This document shows positions 1 through 6,191 of a stretch of 6,191 nucleotides of DNA, piece after piece (position 1 is the stretch's first letter; each line of letters begins with the position of its first letter). The position numbers were made by a program, and so were the translations under genes. The notes beneath the pieces were generated by a model that was not told the origin of the DNA, made no database searches, and saw only the letters and a program-made list of their open reading frames with translations. This DNA is from an uncultured Pedobacter sp. (GTDB taxonomy: Bacteria > Bacteroidota > Bacteroidia > Sphingobacteriales > Sphingobacteriaceae): NCBI GenBank assembly GCA_946478755.1, contig CAMLDJ010000315.1:1-6191 (forward strand), written 5' to 3'.

Positions 1-24
1 ACGTCGGTTCTCTGGCTTGTTCAT
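1..24 (-). CDS. First 8 codons of the next gene (partial, 3' end outside window)
   Basis: The TGA that ends the STN-hydrolase gene (23-21) overlaps an ATG at 24-22 in the arrangement ATGA, a common sign of translational coupling. The new frame reads MNKPENRR to the window edge. A polar start with a twin Arg at residues 7-8 resembles the opening of Bacteroidota proteins with a Tat signal (RR-x-F-[LIV]-K), such as Gfo/Idh/MocA oxidoreductases or some glycan enzymes. Only eight codons are visible and no strong ribosome binding site precedes them, so both the gene and the Tat idea are tentative. Confidence 0.42.
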
Positions 25-1424
25 TTCGAAATACTTGTTTTAAATACTTTTTCCAGTTGTTCAAATCCTTTTATGGCATTTGCCGGCAAGCGTTCCCCCT
101 TGTCGCCAAATACATATAAGGCAGTTTCCTTTTCAACGGTACATTTGCTTTCATCATAATGCCCGGTCTTATCCTTTACTGCAGTTCCGTTCAGCTCAAA
201 TTCCTGAATCAAAAAATCATACAGGGCTTTGCGTTTTGAAGGGCCAAAATCGTGGCCTTCTTCTGGAAGATGAACATTGCGGACCAGATCAGCCTCCCTA
301 TAATAGCCATATATCTTTTTAAGGAAAGGCATATCATGATTGGGTACACTTACTGTCCAGTCCTTCCCATCGGACACCACCAGCTGAGGATTCGGTGCAG
401 CCATGGCTGCAAGCTCTACATTGTTGGTCCCACCGGCACACAGGTGAATCGGCATTCCACTTTCGCAGGGACAACCGCCATAAAATGAAGAAGATAAAGA
501 CACGACCGGCGCGCTTAATTTAATACGCTCGTCCATAGCCGCCATCAAAACCGTATGGCTTCCACCACCTGATCCGCCGCTGATCCCTACCCTTGCCGGA
601 TCTGTTTCTTTCAGTGATAAGACATAATCCAGGATCCTGATCCCGCCAAGGGTTTGAATCGTCTGAGCCAGGCTCCGCCTGTGGTCTTCCTGTTTAAACT
701 GTAATAAGGATTCACCCCAGGCAAAAAGGTCATAACTGATGGCCATTGCACCCATCCTGGCCATCATGGCACAGCGAATCTGGCAATCGGCCCGATACCT
801 TTGCTGCGCCCAGTGTCCATCCGGACTCAGTACCACCGGAATTTTGCCTTTAATTTTTAACGGTTTATACAAAGAGCCGTTTATATACAGCCCAGGTAAG
901 ATCTCGATCGCAATATTTTCTACGGTATACCCATCCATCACCCTTTTAGGGGTCATGATCGGCTTGGATAAGGGTTTAGGAGGCAGGGGTGAAAGTTGCT
1001 GAGCTTCATATAAACACGGCCTGATCAAAGCTTTTCGCTTTTCCCAACCCACCTTGTCGTGATATAACGTGGCAAGGTGGTCAAGCGTATTCTGCCCTTC
1101 CGCTACCTGCCAGCGATAATATTCATATTCCTTTAATTTATAAACCCCTTCTTTCTCCTTATTCACTTTCATATCGAGTGGCGCCAGCACGTTGGACAGC
1201 GTTTCATCCAAGCCGGGTCTGAACCGCCACAAAGCATAATTTACCCAGCGATCCTTAACCTGGTTATCGCTATACTTTATCTTTACATTAAAACGGCTTT
1301 CTATCTCCGCCAGAACAGTTTTAAGCGGCTGCCTGTACAAGGAGTCGGAATTTTGATTTTGTGCAACAGCGGACTGCAAACACAGCAATAATCCAACAGC
1401 CAGAAATAAAGCAATTCGTTTCAT
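21..1424 (-). CDS. Secreted STN-like domain fused to an acetylxylan-esterase-type alpha/beta hydrolase
   Basis: This 467-residue protein has a signal peptide (1-21, ending AVA before Gln22). Residues about 30-100 resemble an STN domain (secretin/TonB short N-terminal): PLKTVLAEIESRFNVKIKYS, then LDETLSNVLAPLDMKV and VYKLKEY. That beta-alpha-beta module is usually found at the front of TonB-dependent receptors. Residues about 150-410 look like the acetylxylan esterase / alpha-beta hydrolase group. GISGGSGGGSHT gives a G-x-S-x-G elbow with nucleophile Ser285. VVSDGKDW suggests acid Asp352 (Asp355 is an alternative), and EEGHDFG supplies His391. GGCPCESGMP (316-325) is a Cys-containing segment I also associate with this group; Cys318, 320 and 329 cluster there and Cys214 and 218 form another pair. 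The likely role is removing acetyl or other ester groups from a glycan, opening it to the rhamnosidase. The fold is well supported; the substrate is inferred. Four bases separate it from the sialidase-like gene. Confidence 0.83.
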   Translation of the reverse strand: MKRIALFLAVGLLLCLQSAVAQNQNSDSLYRQPLKTVLAEIESRFNVKIKYSDNQVKDRWVNYALWRFRPGLDETLSNVLAPLDMKVNKEKEGVYKLKEYEYYRWQVAEGQNTLDHLATLYHDKVGWEKRKALIRPCLYEAQQLSPLPPKPLSKPIMTPKRVMDGYTVENIAIEILPGLYINGSLYKPLKIKGKIPVVLSPDGHWAQQRYRADCQIRCAMMARMGAMAISYDLFAWGESLLQFKQEDHRRSLAQTIQTLGGIRILDYVLSLKETDPARVGISGGSGGGSHTVLMAAMDERIKLSAPVVSLSSSFYGGCPCESGMPIHLCAGGTNNVELAAMAAPNPQLVVSDGKDWTVSVPNHDMPFLKKIYGYYREADLVRNVHLPEEGHDFGPSKRKALYDFLIQEFELNGTAVKDKTGHYDESKCTVEKETALYVFGDKGERLPANAIKGFEQLEKVFKTSISK

Positions 1425-1428
1425 CTGA

Positions 1429-2559
1429 TTATTCCTCATTTTTTACCTCTGTCATGACAGGGGCAGTATAGCCTTTCAACTTAGGCCATACCCCGTTTTT
1501 AATTTTTTTAAGTTTTAGTTTCGAAGGGTCTACAACGACATGCTTGATCTTTTCCCTTCTCCAGGTATAGATAAAATGCAGCATGCCGTCGGCAGTCTGG
1601 ATCACTGCCGGATAAGAATACTGGCTGATTGGAGAATCTTCCAGGATCAGGGCTGCCGACCAGTTTTTTCCGTCTTTGGAAATCGCAACGTTCAAAGGTG
1701 TTCTTGCGCCTTTTGCCAGATCTCCCGGCGGCAATACGTGGTTATACACCAGTACATGCCGGCCGTCTTTCATCGTTACAGCATCGGTACCTGAATTGTT
1801 ATTGGGTAGGCTTGTCTTCGCTAAAGGGGTCCAGGTTTCGCCATTATCCTGCGACCAGGATTCTACGATAGCCCTGTTCCTGCTCCTGGCCAGGATCTGC
1901 AGTTTTCCATGACCATGATCTAAGATACTCGGCTGTATCGCGTTGATATCGCCACCTTGCAGCGGACCAATTACACGCCAGGTCTGGCCATTATCTTTGG
2001 TCACCTCGAAATGAATTTTCCAGCCATCGCCTTCTCTGCTCGAAGGGCAAAACAGATTTCCATTGCCCAGCAGTACAGGTTTGTTTTTAACAGGACCGAT
2101 CCCTCCCTCAGGCAGCTTTTTGGCCTCAGACCAGGTTATCCCCCCGTCTTTTGACGTACGCATCATTCCCCACCACTCCGATGGCTTAGGGCCAATCTTG
2201 TAAAACAGCAGCAGATCGCCACCAGGCACCTGGTATAGGACAGGGTTCCAGGTTGGTAATCTTAATTTTTCATTCTGTATCCCATTGGCTACAGAAACCG
2301 GCGGAAGCCAGGCACCGTTTACCTGACGGCTGACGTAGATCTCTACATCAGGATTACGTTCTTTTGTTCCCCCAAAATAGGCCGCAACCAAGCCCGTAGG
2401 CGTTTCGGCAATAGTTGCAGAATGGCAGGATGGGAAAGCTGCCTTTTCGTATAAAAACTCATCCGTTATGATCCCCGAACGCCATGGCGACTGTGCCTTC
2501 AGGCCTAAACCCGACAGGCAAATCATTAAACCTATTATCCCCGCTTTTCTTTTTAACAT
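1429..2559 (-). CDS. Secreted sialidase-like beta-propeller protein (BNR_2 / Asp-box family), substrate unknown
   Basis: This 376-residue protein starts with a signal peptide (about 1-22, ending GLKA before Gln23). Four Asp-box motifs mark a sialidase-type six-bladed beta-propeller: SKDGGITW (136-143), TKDNGQTW (187-194), SQDNGETW (236-243) and a shortened SKDGKNW (294-300). Other segments I associate with the BNR_2 group are FPSCHSAT (42-49), FGGTKERNPDVEIYVSR (62-78), AIQPSIL (207-213), LPNNNSGTDAV (251-261), SYPAVIQ (315-321) and YTWRR (331-335). True GH33 sialidases have an Arg in an RIP-type motif where this protein has CHSAT, and a conserved Glu near the place of Gln209. Sialic acid hydrolysis is therefore doubtful despite the usual database name. 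Asp71, Arg286 and Tyr316 are candidate active-site residues by position only. It lies 39 nt after the DUF3826 gene and 4 nt before the hydrolase gene. An unassigned glycosidase or lyase acting on a uronate or rhamnose-containing glycan is possible. Confidence 0.85.
   Translation of the reverse strand: MLKRKAGIIGLMICLSGLGLKAQSPWRSGIITDEFLYEKAAFPSCHSATIAETPTGLVAAYFGGTKERNPDVEIYVSRQVNGAWLPPVSVANGIQNEKLRLPTWNPVLYQVPGGDLLLFYKIGPKPSEWWGMMRTSKDGGITWSEAKKLPEGGIGPVKNKPVLLGNGNLFCPSSREGDGWKIHFEVTKDNGQTWRVIGPLQGGDINAIQPSILDHGHGKLQILARSRNRAIVESWSQDNGETWTPLAKTSLPNNNSGTDAVTMKDGRHVLVYNHVLPPGDLAKGARTPLNVAISKDGKNWSAALILEDSPISQYSYPAVIQTADGMLHFIYTWRREKIKHVVVDPSKLKLKKIKNGVWPKLKGYTAPVMTEVKNEE
1433..1437 (-). promoter_or_regulatory. 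Ribosome binding site that decides the start of the STN-hydrolase gene
   Basis: GAGGA on the minus strand lies 8 nt before the ATG at 1424-1422, a good Shine-Dalgarno spacing. It falls inside the last two sense codons (Glu-Glu) of the sialidase-like gene. An alternative in-frame ATG at 1439-1437 would add five polar residues (MRNNQ) before the signal peptide and overlap the upstream gene by 11 nt. The GAGGA and the cleaner signal peptide both favour 1424. Confidence 0.7.
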
Positions 2560-2568
2560 CTCTTTATG

Positions 2569-2600
2569 GTTATGATTAAATATAGTTATGATTAAATGTT
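2569..2600. repeat. Two tandem 16-bp units in the gap before the sialidase-like gene
   Basis: On the plus strand GTTATGATTAAAT occurs at 2569-2581 and again, perfectly, at 2585-2597. Taken as 16-bp units (2569-2584 and 2585-2600), 14 of 16 bases match. The repeat fills most of the 39-nt gap between the DUF3826 stop and the sialidase-like start, and its end runs into the DUF3826 stop codon. It is AT-rich and has no dyad symmetry. It could be a slippage duplication in the spacer or a binding site for a regulator; the sequence does not decide. Confidence 0.8.
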
Positions 2601-3273
2601 ATTGTTTCTTCGCCGCTTTTTCGGCCTTGATCTTCCTCGTGTAATCGCTGTACATCGTCCTCCAGTTGCGGCCGTTGCTGTTCAGATACTGCTCAGACTT
2701 GGTTTTGTAAATTTCGAAGATCGCAGAGATCTGCTTCATGCTTTTATAATCAACGGCCATTTCCCTGGCCTCTTTTAAAAAGCCCAGGATTTTTGCTTCT
2801 TCCACAGCGGTAAAATCAGGCACAATGGCTTGATACCCTTTCATGGTAAAGGCTACTTTACCGATGGTATATTTATCCAGGATGGTTTCTACCTGTTCCG
2901 CAGTTAAGTCTTTGCGCAGGCCTTCCATCAGATCTTTATGTACGGTTTCAGGCATTGCCGAATCAGCGATGATCTGACGGTCAAGTTCGCTTAGCTTTGT
3001 TCCGGTTACCGGATTAATGCCTGCCGGGACAGTCGTAGCAGGGTGGCTATTGTGCCAGTCCTTTACTTTGGTCATGTGTACGGCAACTACATTTTCCACA
3101 CGTTTGCTTTTAGCAGGATCATCCAGCTTTAATGCGGCAGCATATTCAGTGGCCTTAGCCTGTACATCGGCCGGGATCACGAGATCTTGCTGCGCATGAG
3201 CTGCATTTAAAGAAGAAAAAGAAATGCCAGCCATCAGGCCGCAGATCATCATAAATTTTGTGGTTCTGTTCAT
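2599..3273 (-). CDS. Secreted DUF3826 family protein, function unknown
   Basis: This 224-residue protein has a signal peptide ending AHA (residues 25-27) before Gln28, with no lipobox, so it is probably a soluble periplasmic protein. I assign it to DUF3826 from remembered family features: the KDWHNSHP segment (71-78), TVPAGINPVTGTKLS (81-95), IADSAMP (102-108), KYTIGKVAFTMKGYQAIVPD (134-153) and YLNSNGRNWR (196-205). The mature chain looks mostly helical, with a Lys/Ala-rich tail. No glycosidase, lyase or transport motif is visible. LTAEQ at 123-127 resembles the LTxxQ signature of Spy/CpxP periplasmic proteins, and related patterns occur near 50 and 154; this is only a suggestion of fold. 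It starts 11 nt after the rhamnosidase stop, implying co-expression. To my knowledge the family is found mainly in Bacteroidota glycan loci and has no established activity. Confidence 0.85.
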   Translation of the reverse strand: MNRTTKFMMICGLMAGISFSSLNAAHAQQDLVIPADVQAKATEYAAALKLDDPAKSKRVENVVAVHMTKVKDWHNSHPATTVPAGINPVTGTKLSELDRQIIADSAMPETVHKDLMEGLRKDLTAEQVETILDKYTIGKVAFTMKGYQAIVPDFTAVEEAKILGFLKEAREMAVDYKSMKQISAIFEIYKTKSEQYLNSNGRNWRTMYSDYTRKIKAEKAAKKQ

Positions 3274-3284
3274 ATCTATATCTT

Positions 3285-6026
3285 TTATTGTTTAACCTGA
3301 AAGGCGTAATCTCCTGAGCCCAGCTCAAATACAGCCCTGTCATTTTCTATTTTTATAAATCTTATCCCCTTAGCTTCCGAAGCCTTTACTCCGCCTTCTT
3401 TAACCTGCGACGAAGATTTCGCCGGTATGCTGACCCTGGCTATGGTATTGGCAGGGATACTGATGCTCCAGCTAAAATCATTCGCGGATTTAGTCCAGCT
3501 GCTTTTAATCAGGCCGTGTACCGAATGGTACGTGGCATTTACCGCATCCAGCCCCCTAATCATTTCAGGCTTCATTACAATTTCTTTAAATCCAGGTGCC
3601 CCGGCCTTAATACCTGCCAGGTTTTCGTAATACCAGACCAGCAGATCGCCCAGCATCATCACATGGTTCTGCGAGTTCATCTTAGGAGCAGCAGTATTGC
3701 CATTCCACAATTCCCATATCGCTGTAGCCCCGTTTTCAATCATGTATCCCCATGATGGATAGGTCTTCTGTGAAGCAATTCTGTAGGCAAGGTCGCTTCT
3801 CCCATTTTCAGTAAGGGTACGCATCAGGAAATTTGTTCCGATTATTCCGGTACTCAGGTGGCCGTTATTCTTTTCTTCAATGATATAACAGATCTGTTTG
3901 AACACTTTTGCTTTATTGCCATCTTCAACGATTCCAAAGTATACGGGCAGCAGGTTATCCGTCAATTTATTATCGCCATAATAGCCCTCTGCATGATAAA
4001 ATTTACGGTTAAAGGCTTTTTTTAGTTCCGAAGCCAAGGTGGTATAACCGGCACTATCCTCTTTATTGCCCGTAAGTGTGCCGTAATGGCTCATCATTGT
4101 GGCCAACTGGTAATAATAAGCCGTGGCAATCAGCGCACTCGGGTGTTTCTGATCCGCATTTACGCCCCTGCCTGCTTCCGCCGACGCAGGTGGTGCACAC
4201 CAGTCGCCATAACTGTCTTTGGTCATGATCCCCTCATTGTTCATATACCGGTCCTTCATGTAAGCCATCCATTTTTTCACTGCGGGATAATTTTTATGAA
4301 GCACAGATAGATCACCGGTCTGCCTGTACAACATGTCGGTTACAAAAAGTAAGGTTGCAGGCCAGGATACGTTGTCACTATAATAACGCCAGAATGCGGG
4401 GGCCACATCGGGTATGGCTCCATCTTCTTTCTGCGCATAGCGAATGTCGTCCAGCCATTTTTTATAAAGGGTCGTATTGTCAAATAAAAAGCTTTCCCCG
4501 TAGGAACTGACCGTTCTGTCACCCAACCAGGGCTGGCGCTCATTGCGCTGTGGACAATCAACGGGCATTCCCTTATAATTTGATGCTATTCCCCACCATG
4601 AGTTTTTGAACAGCTGATTGAGCAGGCTGTTAGACGACTCAAAAGTCCCTGTAGTTTTCATGTCGTCAAATACCAGGCAACCTGTAAAATCGCTTTTTTG
4701 AGGCGTACCGGGATAGCCCGTCAGTTCTACATAACGGAAGCCCTGGTAACTGAACCTTGGCGCCCAGGTTTCGATCCCCTCTCCCTTGAGGATATAGGTA
4801 TCAGTCGCTTTGGCATCCCGGAGGTTTGTCCTGAACAGCTCGCCGTTTGGTTCCAACGACTCTGCAAACCGCAATGAAACCTGCGTTCCAGCCGCCCCTT
4901 TAACGTTGAACTTTACCCAGCCGGCAAAGTTCTGCCCGAAATCGATGATGTATTTACCATTCGGGCGTTTCGTAATCGATACCGGTGAAATCTGTTTCAT
5001 CACCTTCATCCCTTGACTCATCTGTGCTTCATAGGTTCCGCCCGGTTCCTGTACATATTCGGCATTCAGCCATTTATCCTCCTTAAATCCAGGCTGGCTC
5101 CAGCCTTTAAATTCCTTGCGCGCATCGTATAACTCCCCATCATATTCATTATTGGCAAGAATTGGTCCGGCCGCAGTACCCTTCCAGGTATTGTCGGTTT
5201 TAATCGAGGCCGTAGAACCATCGGTATATTTGATGACCACCTGTAGCAGTAATTTAGGAAACCCAAATGTCTTCACCTTATAAGGCTTGGCCTGGCGCAT
5301 GGCGAAAAAGCGACCATTCCCTAAGATGACTCCGATCGCATGTTTGCCCTGCTTCAGCTGGGGCGTGATGTCTAAAGCATTGTATTTTATATTTTTCGTA
5401 TAATCGGTAGGGACAGGTGCCAGCACCTGGTTACCAATTTTTTTACCATCAACGTACAGTTCATACAAACCCATCCCCATGATGTAGGCCGTAGCAGACG
5501 CTACCGTTTTATCCGTAGAAAACTCTTTTCTGAAATAGCGGGCAGATAAACGGCCTTCAGGCTCATTGTCCCAGGGAAAGAAGCGGTCGAACCCGATCCA
5601 TCGGCCTTCCCAATCTTTATAATGAAGTAGCCCCATTGACCAGGATGCAGGTTCAGTCCAGGCCGTTTCACCTTTATTTGTCGACACTTTAACTTTCCAG
5701 TAATATTTGTTTTTACTTTTTAAGGCGGGTCCGGCATAAGCGTTGTAAACAGATTCGGCCGACTTAACCTTTCCTGAATTCCATACATCTGCATCACTTT
5801 CTGTGAGTTTATCTGCTGAGGTAGCGACCAGGATGTGATAGCCTGTTTGTTTCACATCACGCTCGTCCGAAACAATTTCCCAGCTTAAGCCCGGCTGTGC
5901 CACATCTATTCCCATCGGATTTTGCAGCAGTTCACACCTTAGGTTCTGCAGTGCTACCTGAGCAAAAGCGCTGCTGCAGCACAGCAACAAAAAGGCAGTG
6001 AAAGCAATATATCGGTTAAGCTTCAT
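3285..6026 (-). CDS. Secreted alpha-L-rhamnosidase, glycoside hydrolase family 78 type
   Basis: This 913-residue protein should remove terminal alpha-L-rhamnose from plant glycans or glycosides by the inverting GH78 mechanism. Residues 1-22 form a signal peptide ending AFA before Gln23, so it is probably periplasmic or surface-exposed. The layout follows the family: an N-terminal Fn3-like domain (about 25-130, with LQNPMGID and QPGLSW), a Bac_rhamnosid_N beta domain (about 150-320), a second beta domain with DFGQNFAGW (about 361-370), an (alpha/alpha)6 catalytic domain (about 455-800) and a C-terminal beta domain. The catalytic motif DCPQRNER starts at Asp490. Glu496 is the expected general acid and Glu772 in IWELW the expected general base; YGDWCAPP (606-613) also fits. 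The frame extends 11 codons upstream to a TTG directly after the previous stop, but the ATG at 6026 puts the signal peptide at the N-terminus and is preferred. The family call is firm; the natural substrate is not shown. Confidence 0.93.
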   Translation of the reverse strand: MKLNRYIAFTAFLLLCCSSAFAQVALQNLRCELLQNPMGIDVAQPGLSWEIVSDERDVKQTGYHILVATSADKLTESDADVWNSGKVKSAESVYNAYAGPALKSKNKYYWKVKVSTNKGETAWTEPASWSMGLLHYKDWEGRWIGFDRFFPWDNEPEGRLSARYFRKEFSTDKTVASATAYIMGMGLYELYVDGKKIGNQVLAPVPTDYTKNIKYNALDITPQLKQGKHAIGVILGNGRFFAMRQAKPYKVKTFGFPKLLLQVVIKYTDGSTASIKTDNTWKGTAAGPILANNEYDGELYDARKEFKGWSQPGFKEDKWLNAEYVQEPGGTYEAQMSQGMKVMKQISPVSITKRPNGKYIIDFGQNFAGWVKFNVKGAAGTQVSLRFAESLEPNGELFRTNLRDAKATDTYILKGEGIETWAPRFSYQGFRYVELTGYPGTPQKSDFTGCLVFDDMKTTGTFESSNSLLNQLFKNSWWGIASNYKGMPVDCPQRNERQPWLGDRTVSSYGESFLFDNTTLYKKWLDDIRYAQKEDGAIPDVAPAFWRYYSDNVSWPATLLFVTDMLYRQTGDLSVLHKNYPAVKKWMAYMKDRYMNNEGIMTKDSYGDWCAPPASAEAGRGVNADQKHPSALIATAYYYQLATMMSHYGTLTGNKEDSAGYTTLASELKKAFNRKFYHAEGYYGDNKLTDNLLPVYFGIVEDGNKAKVFKQICYIIEEKNNGHLSTGIIGTNFLMRTLTENGRSDLAYRIASQKTYPSWGYMIENGATAIWELWNGNTAAPKMNSQNHVMMLGDLLVWYYENLAGIKAGAPGFKEIVMKPEMIRGLDAVNATYHSVHGLIKSSWTKSANDFSWSISIPANTIARVSIPAKSSSQVKEGGVKASEAKGIRFIKIENDRAVFELGSGDYAFQVKQ

Positions 6027-6059
6027 TCGGTCAGGCTTTTTTCTATTCAATTTAAGCAA

Positions 6060-6191
6060 TTAATTCTTCGCTGAAAAATCAAAGTACAGCGTGATATCCA
6101 GGGCCCTTGCGGAATCTTTTTCATAATCATAAAAAATATTCTTCATGGCCATCGGCCCACTCCTGTCTGCCCTTTGTGTTTTGGTGCCTAT
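6060..6191 (-). CDS. C-terminal end of an unidentified protein (partial, 5' end outside window)
   Basis: An open frame enters from the right edge and runs 43 codons to a TAA at 6062-6060. It has no stop in that stretch and shares strand and spacing with the genes after it. The visible tail contains MAMKNIFYDYEKDSARALD and finishes LYFDFSAKN. Its alternating hydrophobic residues suggest a closing beta-strand, as at the end of a beta-sandwich domain. I do not recognise the family from so short a piece. Since the next four genes encode exported, mostly glycan-related proteins, a carbohydrate-active enzyme is a reasonable guess, but that is context only. The gap to the ATG chosen for the rhamnosidase is 33 nt, with no terminator-like hairpin, so the two are probably co-transcribed. 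Confidence 0.6.
   Translation of the reverse strand: MGTKTQRADRSGPMAMKNIFYDYEKDSARALDITLYFDFSAKN

Larger units (their letters stand above)
1..6191 (-). other. Probable single transcription unit of exported glycan-processing proteins
   Basis: Six coding segments, two of them cut by the window edges, follow each other on the minus strand. The gaps are 33, 11, 39 and 4 nt, and the last junction is an ATGA overlap. None of the gaps holds a GC-rich hairpin followed by a T-run or a complete Bacteroidota-type promoter. All four complete products carry signal peptides. The arrangement fits the enzyme part of a polysaccharide-utilisation locus whose transporter and regulator genes, if present, lie outside this window. 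Co-transcription is inferred from spacing. Confidence 0.75.

Noticed and set aside
739..1002. Plus-strand open frame of 87 codons opposite the hydrolase gene
   Set aside because: It lies wholly within a well-supported minus-strand gene, has no recognisable domain or ribosome binding site, and is typical of antisense shadow frames. The other plus-strand frames under the five genes were rejected for the same reason.
1429..2559. Calling the propeller protein a genuine exo-alpha-sialidase (GH33)
   Set aside because: The RIP-type Arg and the conserved Glu are missing, and nothing else in the window points to sialic acid metabolism.
2560..2598. Possible internal promoter in the 39-nt gap, with TATATTTA on the minus strand resembling the Bacteroidota -7 box TAnnTTTG
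   Set aside because: The last base differs from the consensus and no TTG-type -33 element lies at the expected distance upstream. The AT-rich match overlaps the direct repeat and is likely chance.
3155..3343. Minus-strand 62-codon frame across the rhamnosidase/DUF3826 junction
   Set aside because: It reads out of frame through both genes, has low-complexity Phe and Ser/Cys runs, and would conflict with two well-supported genes.
6024..6059. TTG start at 6059 for the rhamnosidase, adding 11 residues
   Set aside because: It would place a charged MLKLNRKKPDR stretch before the signal peptide. The ATG at 6026 gives a standard signal peptide start.
1..6191. CRISPR array, tRNA or rRNA gene, insertion sequence or phage element
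   Set aside because: No spaced repeats, RNA-like structures, transposase motifs or terminal inverted repeats were seen. Coding genes fill nearly the whole window.

Overview
The window is one tightly packed stretch of minus-strand genes from what looks like a member of the Bacteroidota. A soil or freshwater Sphingobacteriaceae such as Pedobacter or Mucilaginibacter fits best. The evidence is moderate GC content, signal peptides ending in A-x-A followed by Gln, weak or absent Shine-Dalgarno sequences, and protein families typical of Bacteroidota polysaccharide-utilisation loci. The genus is an inference; no rRNA or marker gene is present.

In transcription order (high to low coordinates) the window holds: the last 43 codons of an unidentified protein (6060-6191); a secreted GH78-type alpha-L-rhamnosidase (3285-6026); a secreted DUF3826 protein of unknown function (2599-3273); a secreted sialidase-like beta-propeller of the BNR_2 type (1429-2559); a secreted protein joining an STN-like domain to an acetylxylan-esterase-type alpha/beta hydrolase (21-1424); and the first 8 codons of another gene (1-24). 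The gaps are 33, 11, 39 and 4 nt, and the last junction is an ATGA overlap. I see no internal terminator or convincing promoter, so the set is probably one transcript. There is no gene-free stretch longer than 39 bases.

All four complete genes encode predicted exported proteins. A rhamnosidase, an esterase-like hydrolase and a sialidase-like propeller together suggest stepwise trimming of a rhamnose-containing, possibly acylated plant glycan such as rhamnogalacturonan or another pectin side chain. The rhamnosidase call is firm. The glycan identity and the jobs of the other three proteins are inference. No SusC/SusD transporter pair or regulator lies in this window.

The most interesting items are the STN-hydrolase fusion, the sialidase-like protein that lacks key sialidase residues, and the DUF3826 protein, which may be a Spy/CpxP-like helical periplasmic protein.
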